Part shown: one piece after another, positions 49,201 through 61,463 of the stretch
Position numbering within the stretch: position 1 is the stretch's first letter
Layout: each line of letters opens with the position of its first letter
NCBI RefSeq assembly: GCF_030936135.1
Contig: NC_082596.1
Span: forward strand, 100,773,383 to 100,837,382
DNA: 64,000 bases
Direction: 5' to 3'
DNA from: Gavia stellata
Taxonomy: Eukaryota; Chordata; Aves; Gaviiformes; Gaviidae
Made by a program: the position numbers and the translations under genes
The notes under the pieces: model-generated
Database searches by the model: none
What the model saw: the letters and a program-made list of their open reading frames with translations, nothing else
What the model was told of the DNA's origin: nothing

Positions 49201-52200
49201 ACCTTTAGCTGTCTAGCACTGCGAAGAAACATTTCCTAGATGCAAGGTACTACGTAACGCTCAGGATGATGTTTCTCGCATTCTCCTTCTTTGATCTGTC
49301 AAATAAAAGCCACCGCAAGGAAAAAAAAATGCTAAACACTGTGTTATTTTGTTTTCCTGCCACAATTCTATACTTATTTGCTCTCATTTTTATGGATCTT
49401 TTTGTCATTACTGATGCAGACAAACAGCCACTGGAAGCAAGCAAACAAACCACGTAAGGCACAATGAAATATTCAACACACACGTTCACCTTCAAGATAA
49501 GACAATAATAACATAACACCTGAAACCAGAATCTTTTCCCAGGTATGCTAAGTTATGCCACTTAAGTCAAATGGGTTTTAGCAGTTTAATTTGCCCCCTT
49601 ACTACTCAAAGGCACAGAGATTACTCCGTTACTGAAAAATTTAACACTATATTAAACTATACAACAGCAACAGCTAGGGATTTGCAAAATAACAAAGAAT
49701 ACCATTCAGACATCAGAGAGAGGACAAGAAAGGAAGATTCCTCCATGGGGAGGCCCTTTCATGAGGAACATCCTCAGGGGCTACAATCCACCATGAGCAC
49801 AAGCTGGTCTTACCTGTGTGAGTGAGCATGTGCCGCTGCAGGGAATTTGCCCATGGAAAGACTCGAGAACAGTAAGGACAGGGGATATTTTGCAGGCAGT
49901 CTGAGTAAGCATTCCTCTTCCCTCTCAGCAGCTTATCTTCGGCAGTTTCCTTCTCATCCTCACTTGTTCCATTTCTGCCGCTTTCCTCCTTGAAATTGTC
50001 AGTGGACTGCAGAAACGGGCTAAATTTATTAGTGTCTGTGGTAGCCAGCATCTTCTCTATGCTGGCAAACTCCCCACTTGACTCCAGATCCACACCACTG
50101 CTAAGTTTAGGCTTATTTTTCGTTCCTTTCTTTCTACCTCTTTTCTTAGCCGACCCAACATCGGCAATGGGAGACTGCTCTGGATCACACACCTGAGACA
50201 GGTCACTGGGCAAGCTGGAGTCTCTCTGAACGGCGGTCACGATTGTCACTTTTGCTTTGGCGTTCCCTGATTTGTCACACCCAGTGGAGCCGCTCACTGC
50301 CTTGGGACTAGCATCTGCAGCCTCCGTATTCAGCAAAGCGGGAGCAGAAGACACCGATGAAATGATCTGTGCAATGGAAGCCAATGGTGGCAGCTCTTTA
50401 GTTACTAGAGGCTTTGGCAAGAGAGGTGGCGGTGGTGGTTTAGGCCTCAAGGGTCTCAGCAAGGCAGAATTGCCAAGGAGAGCCGGGGAAATGATCGGGA
50501 CAGTCAAATGCAACGAACCTTTCAGTGGCTGGGGATGTCTGACAGCCCTGTTTTTCTCTGAGTTCCCATTGGCACCAAAAACCAAAGGACACTGCAGACA
50601 GTTATAGGCTTTATCACTGTTCCCAGAAGCAGCCAACTCTGGATTCCTGGCTTCACATGGGACATCATCTTTATCCTTCTTCAGGGCTTTGGGGATGGAC
50701 AGGTCAATGGGCTCCATGGAACAGTCGTAGAGGGACAGGGGAGAAGAGCCAAACAGGTTCTCCTGCTTCACTTGCATGGCACTCAAGTTTTTGTTCTTCT
50801 GAGAGAAATCCAACGGCTCATCAAAATCCATCGGGAAGTTGCCCGCAGGTTCAAGTTTGATGGGAACATGAGATGACGTCCCAAGCAAGAAGCCATTTTG
50901 TGGCTCCAGGAAAGGCGTCATGGGCTTGCGGTCCACATAAGTGCTGTCCTCCAATAAAGGAGGATCTGTCTGGTTTTCCTGGGCACTGCAGTCCACTGCT
51001 AAGATGTAATTCTCAATCTCTCTTTCTTGCACATGCAAGTGCTGCTTGAGGATATGGTGAATGCAATTTCTCTTGGCCGAAAAGGCTGTGCCACACTCCT
51101 TGCACTCAAACGGCTTCTTCTTCTGGCAGCCGCTGTGCGTCCTCATGTGAATGCGGAGGGCCCGGTAATGCTTCAGGTCCTCGCCACACAGCTTGCACAC
51201 AGTGTCTGGAGAGCAAAAGGCATCCACCATCTCTGCGGCATTGCTGGTGACATACTCGATGTTCTTCTCTATATCCTTCCTGGTCACTTTGAGGTGCTTC
51301 TTTCGCAGGTGCCTCTCACAATTGGCTTTCACTGTGAACGGGTAGTGGCAGATTTTACAGATGTAAGGCCTCTCCCCGCTGTGTGTCCGCAGGTGCCGGA
51401 TCAGTGCTGCTTTGTCAGCTGCGATGTAGTCACAGATGTTGCACTGGTATGGGGAAATACCCAAGTGAGAACGGATATGAGCTCTCAGGACACCAGAGAA
51501 GGCAAACACCTGGTCACAGAAACGGCAGGGGTACAAAACTTTCCTCATGGTTGGGGCTTTCTTGTTCGCTGCCCCTGCGATGATGGCTTTGAGGTCCCCT
51601 TCTGTCACCTCTTGCTTGATCTTGGCTTCCATGCTCAGAGGCAGGAGAGCTTCAATGATGCTGTCCTGCTCCAGTTGTGTCTTCATCTCGTGCTGAGTTA
51701 AAGGCTCTACTTTGGGTTGGAGGAGCAACTGCGAGGATGGACTTGATTTGGCTCCTGGCTGGGGGAGGTGAGAGTTGGAGGAGGACTCCACCGAGTTCTT
51801 GATCAGCCTCAGAGGGGGAGGTGGGAGACTTGGGCTGATGCAGCCAGGGGAGGCTTGCTGGGCACTGATAAGAGGAGGAGGTGTAGAGGTTGCAACGACT
51901 GTTCGGGGTGTTACCAAAGGCTTTGGCTTCAGTGGCGGCATATGCTTGAAAATGGACTGCACAGGGACAGAAGGTGCCTTAGAAAGTGGAGGAAGACTGA
52001 TCTGAGGAGGAGCGGAAGAAGCCATCTTTAAGATCTGCTGAATGTCTGCCAGCTCAATGGCAGACTCATTGGAGATGGGTTTTACCACAATACTGCTGTC
52101 AGGCTGGATGATAAAACCCTTCTGGAAAGGCTGCAGCGAGAGGAGCTTTATGTTTTCTTTTGTAGGGGGAAGGACTGAAAATGACCCTCCCATAGAGGCA

Positions 52201-54541
52201 GCTTCCAGAGGAGAGAGGCTGAGCAGACCGGTGCTGCCGGGTTCCTGAGGTAGGTTACTCTTCAGTGCTCTGAGCCGCATTTCTTGGACCTCATCTTGTG
52301 TATTGTCCTCCTGCTTGACAGGCTTGATGTCTTTGGTGTACTGTAGGCCCAAGGATGCCATGAAGGCTTTCTGGTCTGGGTTCTCACCAGGTGGGGTCAT
52401 GGACTGTGCCTTGTGCTTGTCTTTCCCCTGATCCACCACGTGAGTTTCTGTGTGCAGTTTGAGCGCCGAAAGCATGGGGAATGCCTTGTTACACGTCTCG
52501 CAAATAAATCGATGGAAGTCACTGATGCACCTTCGCAAATTTGTTTCACACCAGACCTGCAAGACATGCAAAAATATTTAGAGTAGACATCTCAAACTGT
52601 AAAGGCATCACATGCTGCTGCAAAACAAAAACAGTTCACTCTCTCTTCCACTGCCCAAGTTAAGGAGTTTAAAGCAGCCACCACCTACCTGGCATGGAGA
52701 TATTCCTGCTCCACAGCCTTTAGTCACCTAAGCAGTGTATCTAAATTAGGGGCTGATTCTCCAGCAGTTCCCTTCTATAAAGGCAAACTCCTTCAGAGGG
52801 CTATTCAGACTCTCAAATACTTTTCCATCCTGAACTTCCCTTCCAGAAACCTCTCTCACTTCACTGACAGGACAGGAGCCTCAGCAGACTATACAGCAAA
52901 CTTCAGTAAGCTGGGCAGCAAGACTACCTCCTTTAGCTTTATTACTACAAAGAAACTAGGAGGAGAGGAGAAAAAAAAAGGCACCCAAGAAGGTAAAACA
53001 ACATAAACCAACCAAAATAATATCCCCCAAAAGCAAATCAATGAAATGTAGAGCCCAAAGCGGAAAGGCTTTTGGTTAGTGAAGTCTCATTACATTCATT
53101 CTCCCAAGAAAAAAACTAACCTCACAAATGGGTTTTATACCTGTACCTGAAAACGATCATGAATCAAAATGGTATATTTAAATGCTACCCAGATAGCTCA
53201 CATGTTGCAAAGGTTCCACATCAAAGGAGAGCACAAGTGATGAATTAAGTAGAGGGCTGGCAAGATCTTTATATACTCTAAACACCTTCTTCAGATACTT
53301 TGTAGGTCTTGCCTCATAGTGCAAGCAAAATTATTACAAAAGGGAAGTCCCAACATTTAAATCCCTTAATAATTTTAAATGTTTGCCATTAATTACAAAA
53401 GAAATAAACCCAAGTTGTATAAAGTTCTCTCTTCTCATGATTTTGTAACTTTTACACCAGAGTTATAGAACGCCCTACATGCTCCCCTAGACCAGCAGCA
53501 AATTTAAGGTCTACCACCTTGCAGCCACAAGAACTGGAAATCAATGCTTTAATCCAAGGAGAATAAGAAAAGTGCAGATACTGAGTAAGCATGTTCCTGA
53601 TGGATTGTGCTGTTGATGTATTTATTTTTATTTGTTTAATAGATAAGCAGCTTCATCCAGACCCAAGCCAACTAAGGCAGGCAAGGTTTGACAGAGGGAG
53701 GAATAATACCATCCAACAGAAAGCTTTATGGATCTCAGAAAAATATTTACAGACTCTCTGCCTTTCCCCAGTCAGTTACCCTCAAAGGTGCAAAATCTTC
53801 AGAATTCACATAAGGAACATAGTAGAAAGGTATTTGGGAGTTTTTAGTGAAGAAGTCACTGAAGATGTCACCATTCAGTACGTAAGGTGACTTCCCGAAG
53901 TTTTTCATGATAAAATCTTTCGCACCACAACTGCATCCTTGTTACAGTAAATTAAAATAAATAATGCCTCCCTTACCACATGTCCTCCCTATTGATTTTA
54001 GATGTGGGATGGTTTGGGGAATGTGAGAATTAATGGGCAGGCTGGAAGGGGCAAGGATCTAATAACAGCACCCAAGTTTTCCTTCAAAAAATTTTTACAG
54101 ATCTTTACTCCAATAGTTATCCACTGGAATGCTGAAAAAAAACCAAAACCCAAATATTCTCTAGATGAGAAAAGGAAAGGCAGGAAGTGTTTGAAGCCTA
54201 CACAGACAGTGGTAATGTGCTTCCCACAAAATATTCTACACCCCACAAAATATTCTACACCCAATCTCTGCCTCATCAAGGACGAGTCTTTCAATGAATT
54301 CAGAATGCACTTCATCAGTTGGTTCCTGAAGTTATGAAGAACAGAGCTTACCTGAGAAATGCGGGGGAACTTCCTACAGGAGAAGTCTGTGAATCCCAAG
54401 TCATGGAAGCCTGCCGGAATCGAAGGGTTGTTCTGAATGAAAGGCTTTCCCATGGGATCTCTGGGAAGCTGCTTGTGGATAACTGCATTATGGCGCAGTA
54501 AGCCCCGATGAGTACGAAAGGTAATACAACAGATGTCACAC
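30748..54541 (-). CDS. RREB1: RREB1, 3' part of gene (4 coding exons, partial)
   Basis: Ras-responsive element-binding protein 1, a large nuclear C2H2 zinc-finger transcription factor (vertebrate relative of Drosophila hindsight). It acts downstream of Ras/MAPK and cooperates with SMADs and CtBP-type corepressors. Exons in transcript order are 54352-54541, 49814-52556, 34396-35142 and 30748-31268. They join in phase to 1,399 residues plus TGA and contain 11 canonical C2H2 fingers, one decayed finger, acidic and proline-rich linkers, two PxDLS-like CtBP motifs and a basic AT-hook-like patch. The protein ends QLLGVE (human QLVGME, from memory). The N terminus, about 230 residues with four fingers in human, lies beyond position 64000. 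The 55-codon finger exon known from mammals is only a fossil here (44486-44642). Confidence 0.96.
31269..34395 (-). other. RREB1: RREB1 last intron
   Basis: A 3.1-kb intron. A 13-bp direct repeat ATTAATAAGGATG (33672-33698) is present. No coding exon or clear mobile element was recognised. Confidence 0.85.
34396..35142 (-). CDS. RREB1: RREB1 penultimate coding exon, two fingers
   Basis: It opens after TTGCTTGCAG in phase 1 with [20 protein letters not shown], then a long acidic region. A C2H2 finger, [19 protein letters not shown] and on (34763-34825), and a second, [20 protein letters not shown] and on (34400-34462), are separated by a Ser/Glu/Lys-rich linker. VLDLTS resembles a weak CtBP-binding motif. 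The exon ends HTG|GTAAG in phase 1, matching the following exon. It agrees closely with the mammalian protein. The 197-codon open frame on the opposite strand is a shadow. Confidence 0.96.
43700..44290 (+). mobile_element. Decayed CR1/L3-type LINE fragment
   Basis: The sequence from about 43748 (TAAAGCCCTGGTGTGG) through TGTGTGCACTTCTGGTCTCC and GCAGGAAGGAGG matches the order of the reverse-transcriptase 3' region of CR1/L3 LINEs. Later landmarks follow in the same order: GGAACTAAGGGTGGC, GAAACTAGCAG, GCACCATAGTGAAC, GATGAGGTTGGAGGC and GGACAACAGGTCCCTGAACA. It has many stops and small indels, so it is old and inactive. It lies antisense to RREB1. The family is judged from memory of consensus sequences, and the borders are approximate. 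Confidence 0.7.
44486..44642 (-). pseudogene. RREB1: Fossil RREB1 zinc-finger exon
   Basis: An acceptor CTTTTTTTTGTGTCAG is intact before 44642. Frame one then reads [18 protein letters not shown], against [18 protein letters not shown] in human (from memory). About 10 bases are then missing where the two zinc-binding histidines should be. From 44569 a shifted frame reads [14 protein letters not shown] (human GVTTCSLRRNGLIP). One extra C restores the first frame as [13 protein letters not shown] (human QSKESDVGSHDST). Frame one also has a TGA, and the donor site has become ACATGCAG, without GT. The remnant is 157 nt against 165 in human. Position, strand and order all fit the exon between the two neighbouring RREB1 exons, both joined in phase 1, so skipping it is harmless to the frame. 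Confidence 0.85.
49814..52556 (-). CDS. RREB1: RREB1 large central exon, seven fingers
   Basis: 2,743 nt open from the acceptor TCTTGCAG|GTCTGG to ACACAG|GTAAG. One finger begins [19 protein letters not shown] (52440-52502). A cluster of five (51039-51527) includes [38 protein letters not shown] and [20 protein letters not shown] last finger, [19 protein letters not shown], lies at 49818-49880. Between them are proline-rich stretches, four SUMO-type sites (VKQE twice, IKQE, IKLE), CtBP-type motifs PLDFS (50802-50816) and PIDLS (50697-50711), and the basic patch [10 protein letters not shown]-hook-like but without the usual proline. A decayed finger lies at 50535-50606. The fingers are almost invariant with human; the linkers diverge. 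The exon ends in phase 1. Confidence 0.97.
50535..50606 (-). other. RREB1: Decayed C2H2 finger inside RREB1
   Basis: The translated stretch [20 protein letters not shown], then AVRH, has the spacing of a C2H2 finger: C-x2-C, Phe four residues on, then x12 to the first His position, which is Asn (codon 50550-50552), and a second His five residues later. The core Leu is Ser. It cannot bind zinc in the classical way. In human the aligned stretch has lost the cysteine pair (from memory). Confidence 0.6.
52557..54351 (-). other. RREB1: RREB1 intron between first two window exons
   Basis: A 1.8-kb AT-rich phase-0 intron. A perfect 19-bp tandem duplication lies at 54223-54260. Nothing else was recognised. 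Confidence 0.88.
54223..54260. repeat. Perfect 19-bp tandem duplication
   Basis: CCCACAAAATATTCTACAC occurs twice in succession about 90 bases past the donor of the exon at 54352-54541. A recent slippage-type event. Confidence 0.9.
54352..54541 (-). CDS. RREB1: RREB1 exon, one finger and conserved linker
   Basis: Acceptor CTTTCCTTTCCAG; the first base completes an Arg codon (previous exon phase 2). It encodes a C2H2 finger [20 protein letters not shown] and on with H-x4-H, then a linker with [20 protein letters not shown] and [11 protein letters not shown]. It is near-identical to the mammalian protein. The donor is CAG|GTAAGC in phase 0, agreeing with the large exon that follows. It is the first RREB1 exon in the window; the upstream exon with HCPVCFKEF-type sequence in mammals is not present before 64000. 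Confidence 0.96.
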
Positions 54542-57444
54542 CTGGAAAGGAAAGGAATAAAATAGAAATTACTTACTGACTGCTGTAAGCTTAAGAAGTA
54601 CATTCTTCTCGTATTAGGCCAGCCTCTTTCTCTTGCCCCATGATACTAAGAACCTGCTAAATGCAAAACGAAGCCACAGCGTGTCAAAAACCTATCACCA
54701 CAGAAAGGCCATTTCAATCACAGTCACTTTCTACCAGTTTCTGGCTATTAAGTTCACTGGAAGTTCAAAGAATATATTGCATGAGAACTGAGCATCCCAC
54801 GTGGGCAGATGGCGAAGTGGCAGCCGAGACCACAGCCTTCCGACAACCTTCCCATAGTTTGACATAAAATATTTCAATGGCTTTACACCATTTCATTTTT
54901 ACTAAAAAGTACTACTAAAATAAAAGACATTTTAAAAAACTCAGTGACAAGGAGAGGCTAAATCAGACCTAAGTAGCAAGCAGCTGCAAATGTATAAATA
55001 GCACCTTTTTTAACTACTGCTTAAAACGTACTACTACAGACCACTCAAATACCCATATATGAATTTTCTCTGCACTGCCTTTCCATAAACTGTCACTGAT
55101 TTTTCTCAAAGCTGTTATGAGAAATATACTGTTTTAAAAGAAAAACTAGTGCTCCTTGAAGGGAAGGAGGGTCAGAAGAGGAAGACCTGAAACAGGTTCA
55201 ATGCTTCTGACACTTACACATTCCCTTCACAGTCAGCATGTCCCAAAGAAAAACGCAGAGGCAGTATTTTTTCCCTACCCACACCTTATTGTTATGATTT
55301 CTTGTTTTTCTTAAGTTCTCAAATCCCAAATTCAGATAAACAAACCTTTCTCACATAAAGTAGACTTGTGTTAAACAATCAAAGGTACTAGAAATGCAGC
55401 TATGCTGCAGGCAGTAAGGACTACACAGCAACATTTCGCCAACACATCGACAAACAAGCCTATTGCCTTTTAAATATCTGGGATTTGAGCTCTGCAGCAT
55501 GACAGGTCATGTCCACTCTGCATTCAACAAGTCACACACAGTTTCACTCAACATGGTTCCTTGTGGTTACAGGTCCAGTTCACAACCAAAGCATGAGTTT
55601 CACAGAAGCAAACACCAGTGAATGTGAAGCAGTCAGATTCTGTCAGTGAGAATATTATATGCACTAGGAGTTTTTCACGTCTCCCCCTGCCTTAGTTCTC
55701 CCCATACTGTCTTCACCCTCCACATCAAGGAAAAGGACATATGCCTACTCATTAAAAAAACATCCTGCAATTAGAAATGACTTCTGACAAATTCCTGAAA
55801 CCACTCCCTCCCTGTCCTGTCCCTAACAAACTCCCATTGTTGTTCTTTTTATCACTACATAAACTTCCACAGACCTTTTTTATTCCCTGAAAATGAAGAG
55901 ATAACCAAGTCACCCACAAAGCAATTGGACTCATAGTCTCTGAGTGGTGAAAGAAGCAAGTGTGAAGTATATGTAACACGGCCTTTGTTATCACGGTACC
56001 CAGAAGGCTGGGACATAAATACTATGCACTGGAGGTTTAATCTGTTTTATCTCCCCTGTCAATTCACTTGCATCCTACCTTTATAATAATTGCCAGCATA
56101 GTCCCTGCATTCCATTAAATACCGAACTAATGCCGTTTACAAAGCAAACGTTTACTTAAAGATGTCTGCTAAATATGACAATAATCTCTGGTGGTGGGGT
56201 GAGAATGCCAACACGTAGCGCTCCTCCAGCGTCAGGATCTACAGCTCTCCTCCAGCTCACTTGGCAGCACCCATTCCATGATGCAAAGCTTTCATCTTCA
56301 GCGAAAACAAAAACAGACAACCACCAAAACCGCTGAGGGAAGGAGGGCATTAAAGGGTTAGAGCAGTCACCTGAAGAACTTGCAGGCTACTGAAGTAAGT
56401 TCTTTTTTAGAGGTGATGAAAACACCTCACGTGAAAGCAAGCAGTGCTTCTGGCACGCTCCTCCTGGTACGTTAGCATACGGACAACGAGGGCTTGCAAG
56501 CAATGCTCCTGCACCCCCGGGAGCATCGCTGGTGGTCTGTGGGGCGAGCTGTTCTGCAGAGGGACGCAGACCCTCACCTTAGGGCGTCCTGAGGCAGCTC
56601 TGGGGTCCCCACTATGTCTGGCCTCTCCCGGAACAGCAACCCAATGCAGCGGCCGTATCCCCTCGTGTGTGATGAGGCAGGCACAGCTACCAATGATGGG
56701 ACCACAGAGCTACTGGGAGAGCTGGTGCCTGCCACGGTACCCCCAGGATTTGGGCTGAGCAGGAGCCAGTGGTCCTGGGCAAGCAGCCAGCCCCCCCCGC
56801 AGTGGGGAGATGCGCTTCATCCATCTTGCACTCCCTCACCCCCACTGGGTGCGTGACACACGCCGATTTTAAGCACTGATTTATTTAGGGCTCGCATCAA
56901 AGGCTGCACTTGAGAGTAAATCTTTCAGAGCAGAGACCCGTGTGAAAGTCCTTCACAGTACACCTGTATCAACTACTATGCCTCAGGACAGTAAAAATTT
57001 GCAATTTAAAAACGGTGTTTTCCATGCAAAGGGAACTGCCTCTCCTCCCCCAAAAGAAAGGTAGTGTATCTTGAGAAAGGAACATGTACTTTCTCTCTTT
57101 TATAATGCACAGAATTAAAAACCCCTCTGTATTTTTCTCTGTATTCAACAATGCATAGAATTAAACACTTCCTCTATATTTTGCAGCAAGCAAAAAGAGA
57201 AGTCGGGAAAAGGATTAAGCTCTTTTTCCATTTGGTCAAAAAGAAGCTCCTGGCTGAAAAAAGAAACATCCAGATAAATCATGACTGTCATCTCAAGATG
57301 CAGGCACTTCAGGGCATATAAATGCACCGTGCCCTGGCTCAGCACCTTCCCCTGGTGTCACAGTTCACAGGATCAGATGGGAGCTGGAGCACAGGAGAGA
57401 CCCATGGATGCCCTCCCTTCCTCTGCCGTCCAGGCACACCTGCA

Positions 57445-57710
57445 GAGGCAGCCGCAGCCTGGAATAAGAACAGCCCGAGAAAAGCCCTCCCAGCGAGACG
57501 CGTGGAGCAGCCTCGCGGGGTGGGCTCCCCAGCGAGCCGGCGGCCCAGTGGGCTCCAGCCATCGCACTGGCACCTTGCACCGTGCCGCCCGTCAAGGGCA
57601 AGGGAGGTCACTGTAAAGCCGCTCCTGATGCGGAGGGGTGCCGCTGCTCGGAAGGTCTCTCAGGCTCCGCAGAACTCACTTGGGCTTGTCAGTCTTCGCT
57701 ACGTATGCAA
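57445..57710. promoter_or_regulatory. Intragenic CpG-rich patch
   Basis: About 20 CpG dinucleotides by eye in roughly 270 bp, standing out from the CpG-poor intron around it. It could be a small intragenic CpG island, an alternative promoter or an enhancer. No clear core promoter element or splice donor is seen. Confidence 0.35.
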
Positions 57711-58335
57711 GCTATTTAAAATACACGGCCCGTTTGCCCAAGCGTATGCACAACGGTTTTTTCCTGCGTGTGTTTTTGCTGAGCTCCCTCCCCCTCACCT
57801 CAAGTAGAAAGGGAGTCCAAGTTTCTCCCAAATGACATGACTTGAGTTTTGAATACAATTAGCAATGCAGATGCAGATGTGGACATGTACCACCTCCAAG
57901 AAAAACGTACAGGTACTAAGCTTCAAAACCTAACTGGTTAAGGCAAGGATCATGCTGCATTGACTAAAGCTTGTGTTGATTTAAAATGGAGGAAGCCACC
58001 ATGCCTAACAATGCATTAAGTGGAAACATTAATTTTTTTAAGGAAGCCTAACCATTAACTTCTCTGTTTTGTCATCAGTACTATTTTCCATCTTTAGGTA
58101 GTGTCAATTTTTTACATCTACAGTATTTTTACATCTAAAACTACAGTCTAAGAAGGACAAGAAAAAGGAATCCTACGTGATATGAACATTTTTTCATCTT
58201 GCTTCAATTGCTTTAAAAAAAAAAAAATTAAATAATTGTGGAAAGTCTGAAAAGTCCAGCATATCAAATAAAACATCTGAAACATATGGTAATAATTTGC
58301 TCATGATGAACTTTAAAAAAACTCAAACCAAAACA

Positions 58336-58351
58336 CCCCCCCCGCCCCCCC
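58336..58351. repeat. C-tract (minus-strand G-tract)
   Basis: Eight C, one G and seven C; in the RREB1 transcript this is G7-C-G8. Confidence 0.9.
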
Positions 58352-61300
58352 TTACAATTTCACAAGTCTGCTCATGTGTAGTGCCAAGTCAAACATGGAT
58401 GGTATGGCTGCAGAGAACAGAGATGGGAACAGGTTCTGAGGTTGTTAGCAGAACAGGCAGAGCAATGGCTCAACACCTGAGCAGAGATAAAAGCACTCTA
58501 CTTGCAAGGTAAGTTTCCAGATGTAGCAAATAAAAGCTGCTGTGTTATCATGCGATTGCTAGTCTTGGCCACAGTCTTCCATTTTTCTATAAATACGATT
58601 ACAGAGCAGAGAGAAGAAAGCTGTTCAGTCCCAAGCACAGAGATTCAATTGTAAGTAAAAAGGAAAAAACTGCTTTTAGCAGCTAAGACCGCTTTAAGAT
58701 CAGCTTCACTCTCAATTGCCTTTATGTTTCGGAGGTGTTCATACCTGTACAATGCAAATGTAAAGCTAGAGCTCTGGCTAGCTGGCAGAGGTGTACCAAG
58801 CAAGTGGGTGAAAAAACAGAACTGCTAAAACACAGAAGCAGAACCAAAATACAACTGTGTAATGACAGTGCAATGACCAGGCTGACCTTGGTGCTCAGGC
58901 CACATACCACACCAGGCAAGTCTGTTTAATTATTACTACACCAGCACACCTTTTTTGGTTTTCTAAAGCGTAGACAAGGTGTCTGTGTAAAAACACACCA
59001 TTAAAAAGCTTTCTACTAAAATAGGTTAGTATTCTTGAAATCTGTAATGCTAATTAGGATATAAAAGCATTATAAGAGCCTTTTCGAAATAGTCAGTGCT
59101 TTGTGCAGCTTGTTCAAGAGGCAAGCCAGGATTTGCTACACTTATGACAAGCGGCACCTATGCAAGAAAAGTTTACATAAGCGATGCCTGTTGCCTTGCA
59201 CTACACTCTCCTCTAAGCCAATTCCAATTTGTCAGCAATGGAAATAGCTTTTTCTCTTTAAGAAAAGGAAAGACATTTTACAACGTAAATGCAGAGACAA
59301 ATTTTAAGCAAAATTAATCAGTCTTGATTTTGATTAAGGGTAATGCAGTCAAACATTCAATCCTTCTATATTTTATATTTCAGTAGTCAAGGTGCAAATG
59401 CCGAATATTTATAACCATCATTCTGTTACCAAGAAATTAAACAAACACTATGCTCTGCATTACCTGAGACTGGCGGTGGGAAAGGGAAAGTGACATTTAG
59501 CATTCTTCTACTTACACTTCTGAAACCCTCAAGAGTAGACCAAAACCTAAAGTTTTCACCCATGCAGCTCACTAACACTATGTTGCCCATGGTGTGGATG
59601 TCAACAAATAAAAACAGTGCTAATTTCTAGGCCTTGTCTAAAATAAAAACCTTGGTACCATTTTGTTCCTATCCTCTCTGTGCTCTTTAGCAACTGCCAC
59701 AAACAGAAGCAAGGAAAACAAAACAAGAATGAAACACATCCTGAGACGGAAGTCATCAATACACAGTTATGTTATTAAGTCATCTAACTCCTCCCGCTGA
59801 CATCCCTAATACGTACCGTGTATGAATTTCTACCTTTGTTGCTATTATTCTCCTTTCTGTCTCAAATTATTTGCAGAATTAATGCGGCTCTCCTTATGAG
59901 CAAAGAAAATCCTATGCTGACCTAAAAATAATACAACTGGGCAGAAGAGAAAGATGGGCAATTACTGCCGTTGACTCATGTCCGCACCAGGGATGGGAGC
60001 AGCCTCCACACCGGTAACGTGCACTGCAGAGGAGGCCGACAAGGAGGGGGAGATGGAGAAAGGATGGTTTTAAACATAAGGGCTTTCACCACTTACGAAA
60101 AAAAGAAAAACTAGCAGGTTACAGACATATTCCCCTTCAGGAAAGGATTCCTTTGCCTCTTCTTCACATCTTTTGGGGCAAGGCAAACGGAGGGAGATGA
60201 GAGAGAGCAAACTGGTTTCTGCTCCTCTGCAACCCCACCCAGGTCCAGATACTCATCTCCTTTTGGATGAAAAACCCTTCCTGGCCTCCACACCCAGGGC
60301 CCTGGGAAATAACATCCAACAGCTGCACTAATCTCTCCCACTTGTTGCAGATGAGTGATGGAAAAGCAGCAGTGCTGTGAATGCCACTCCTGGCTCCCTC
60401 CCGGGGATCCCTGTGGGTGCTCCCGTTGTCCTGCGATGCCCATTGTGCCTCCTTCCCCCGCAGCATCACAGCATGTCTGACCCTGAAGGACCTGCTGCTC
60501 TCCCATCTCCACCCTGCCCTGTGCTATGGGTCAGTGCTGAAACCTCAATCAGCACAGTAGCACTGGGAGCCAACTCCCTGCCAGGCGCAATGGGCTGGAG
60601 AGGCTCCCCTCCCCTTCCCTTTCCCAGTGCATACAGGGACGGACACCTCTCACCAGAAGTTCAGTGCACGCTGCTTTTCTTCCTCAGCAAAGGCGGGACT
60701 TTTAACTTTTTCTCCCTCCCACTTCCCCACTGGCTGACTGACTTTCTTACCAACGTGTCCATTGCTCCCCTTAATCCTCTCCCTCAAAGAAGCCACCCTT
60801 GGGTGCAGCAAAGGCTGAAGCCACTGTGCCAGCCCCTCTATTAATAGAGGGATGCACAATGCTATGTGCATTCCTATAGCCGTGCTGTGGTCCAGGCGAG
60901 AAAAGTATCACGTAGGTGCCAGAGCAGTTCTGATATAAACCAGGATGATGTGCTTCAGAAACTTGTCAGCATGCTGTGGAGCCACTGTCCATACTGGCGT
61001 ATCATGACTCCTATTGTCAGAATAACTCAAGTGAAGTTAACTGCTATAAGGTTTAATAAAAAGGCACAAGCCATCCTGTGCCATCCTTTAATTTTTTCTT
61101 TGTGTGTGAGCAAAGAAAAATCAGGAAGAGATTTCACTTGTACCAGCAGCACCTCAACATTGCCAGATTTAAATAGCTCTGCCCCAGTGGAACAGTACCT
61201 TACTCTACCATTTACTTCAACAGAATTAACATGCAACTAAGAACAAATAAAGGGAAAATGGGAGATGGCCTGCAGACACTTGCACAAACAAAGTAGTTCA

Positions 61301-61448
61301 TTTTCTCATAATGACCTTTTTACTTAATAAAGATCAAAGTTTTAAAAAACAGAAGTGTCAAGAAATTGGCTGGACAGAATCACGGAGCAAGAGCTGAAGA
61401 TCAACAAAAATAACGATGAAGGATTTAATAATTAGGGCAAACATACCT

Positions 61449-61463
61449 GGGGGGGGGGAGGGG
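61449..61463. repeat. G-tract
   Basis: Ten G, one A and four G inside the RREB1 intron, C-rich in the transcript. Confidence 0.9.

Larger units (their letters stand above)
35143..49813 (-). other. RREB1: RREB1 14.7-kb intron
   Basis: The largest intron fully inside the window. It contains the fossil zinc-finger exon (44486-44642) and a decayed CR1/L3-type LINE (43700-44290). A search by eye for another copy of the finger motif on the minus strand found none. A Lys/Glu-rich open frame at 37983-38201 is explained by purine-rich composition. Confidence 0.85.

Noticed and set aside
51027-51701. 224-codon plus-strand open frame
   Set aside because: It is antisense to the zinc-finger cluster of the large RREB1 exon. 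The opposite strand of C2H2-coding DNA often lacks stops, and the translation resembles no protein family.
57322-57807. 161-codon plus-strand frame
   Set aside because: It coincides with the CpG-rich patch, where stops are rare; no domain or splice context.
60377-60844. 155-codon plus-strand frame
   Set aside because: Pro/Leu/Ser-rich composition in C-rich DNA, no recognisable domain, antisense to RREB1.
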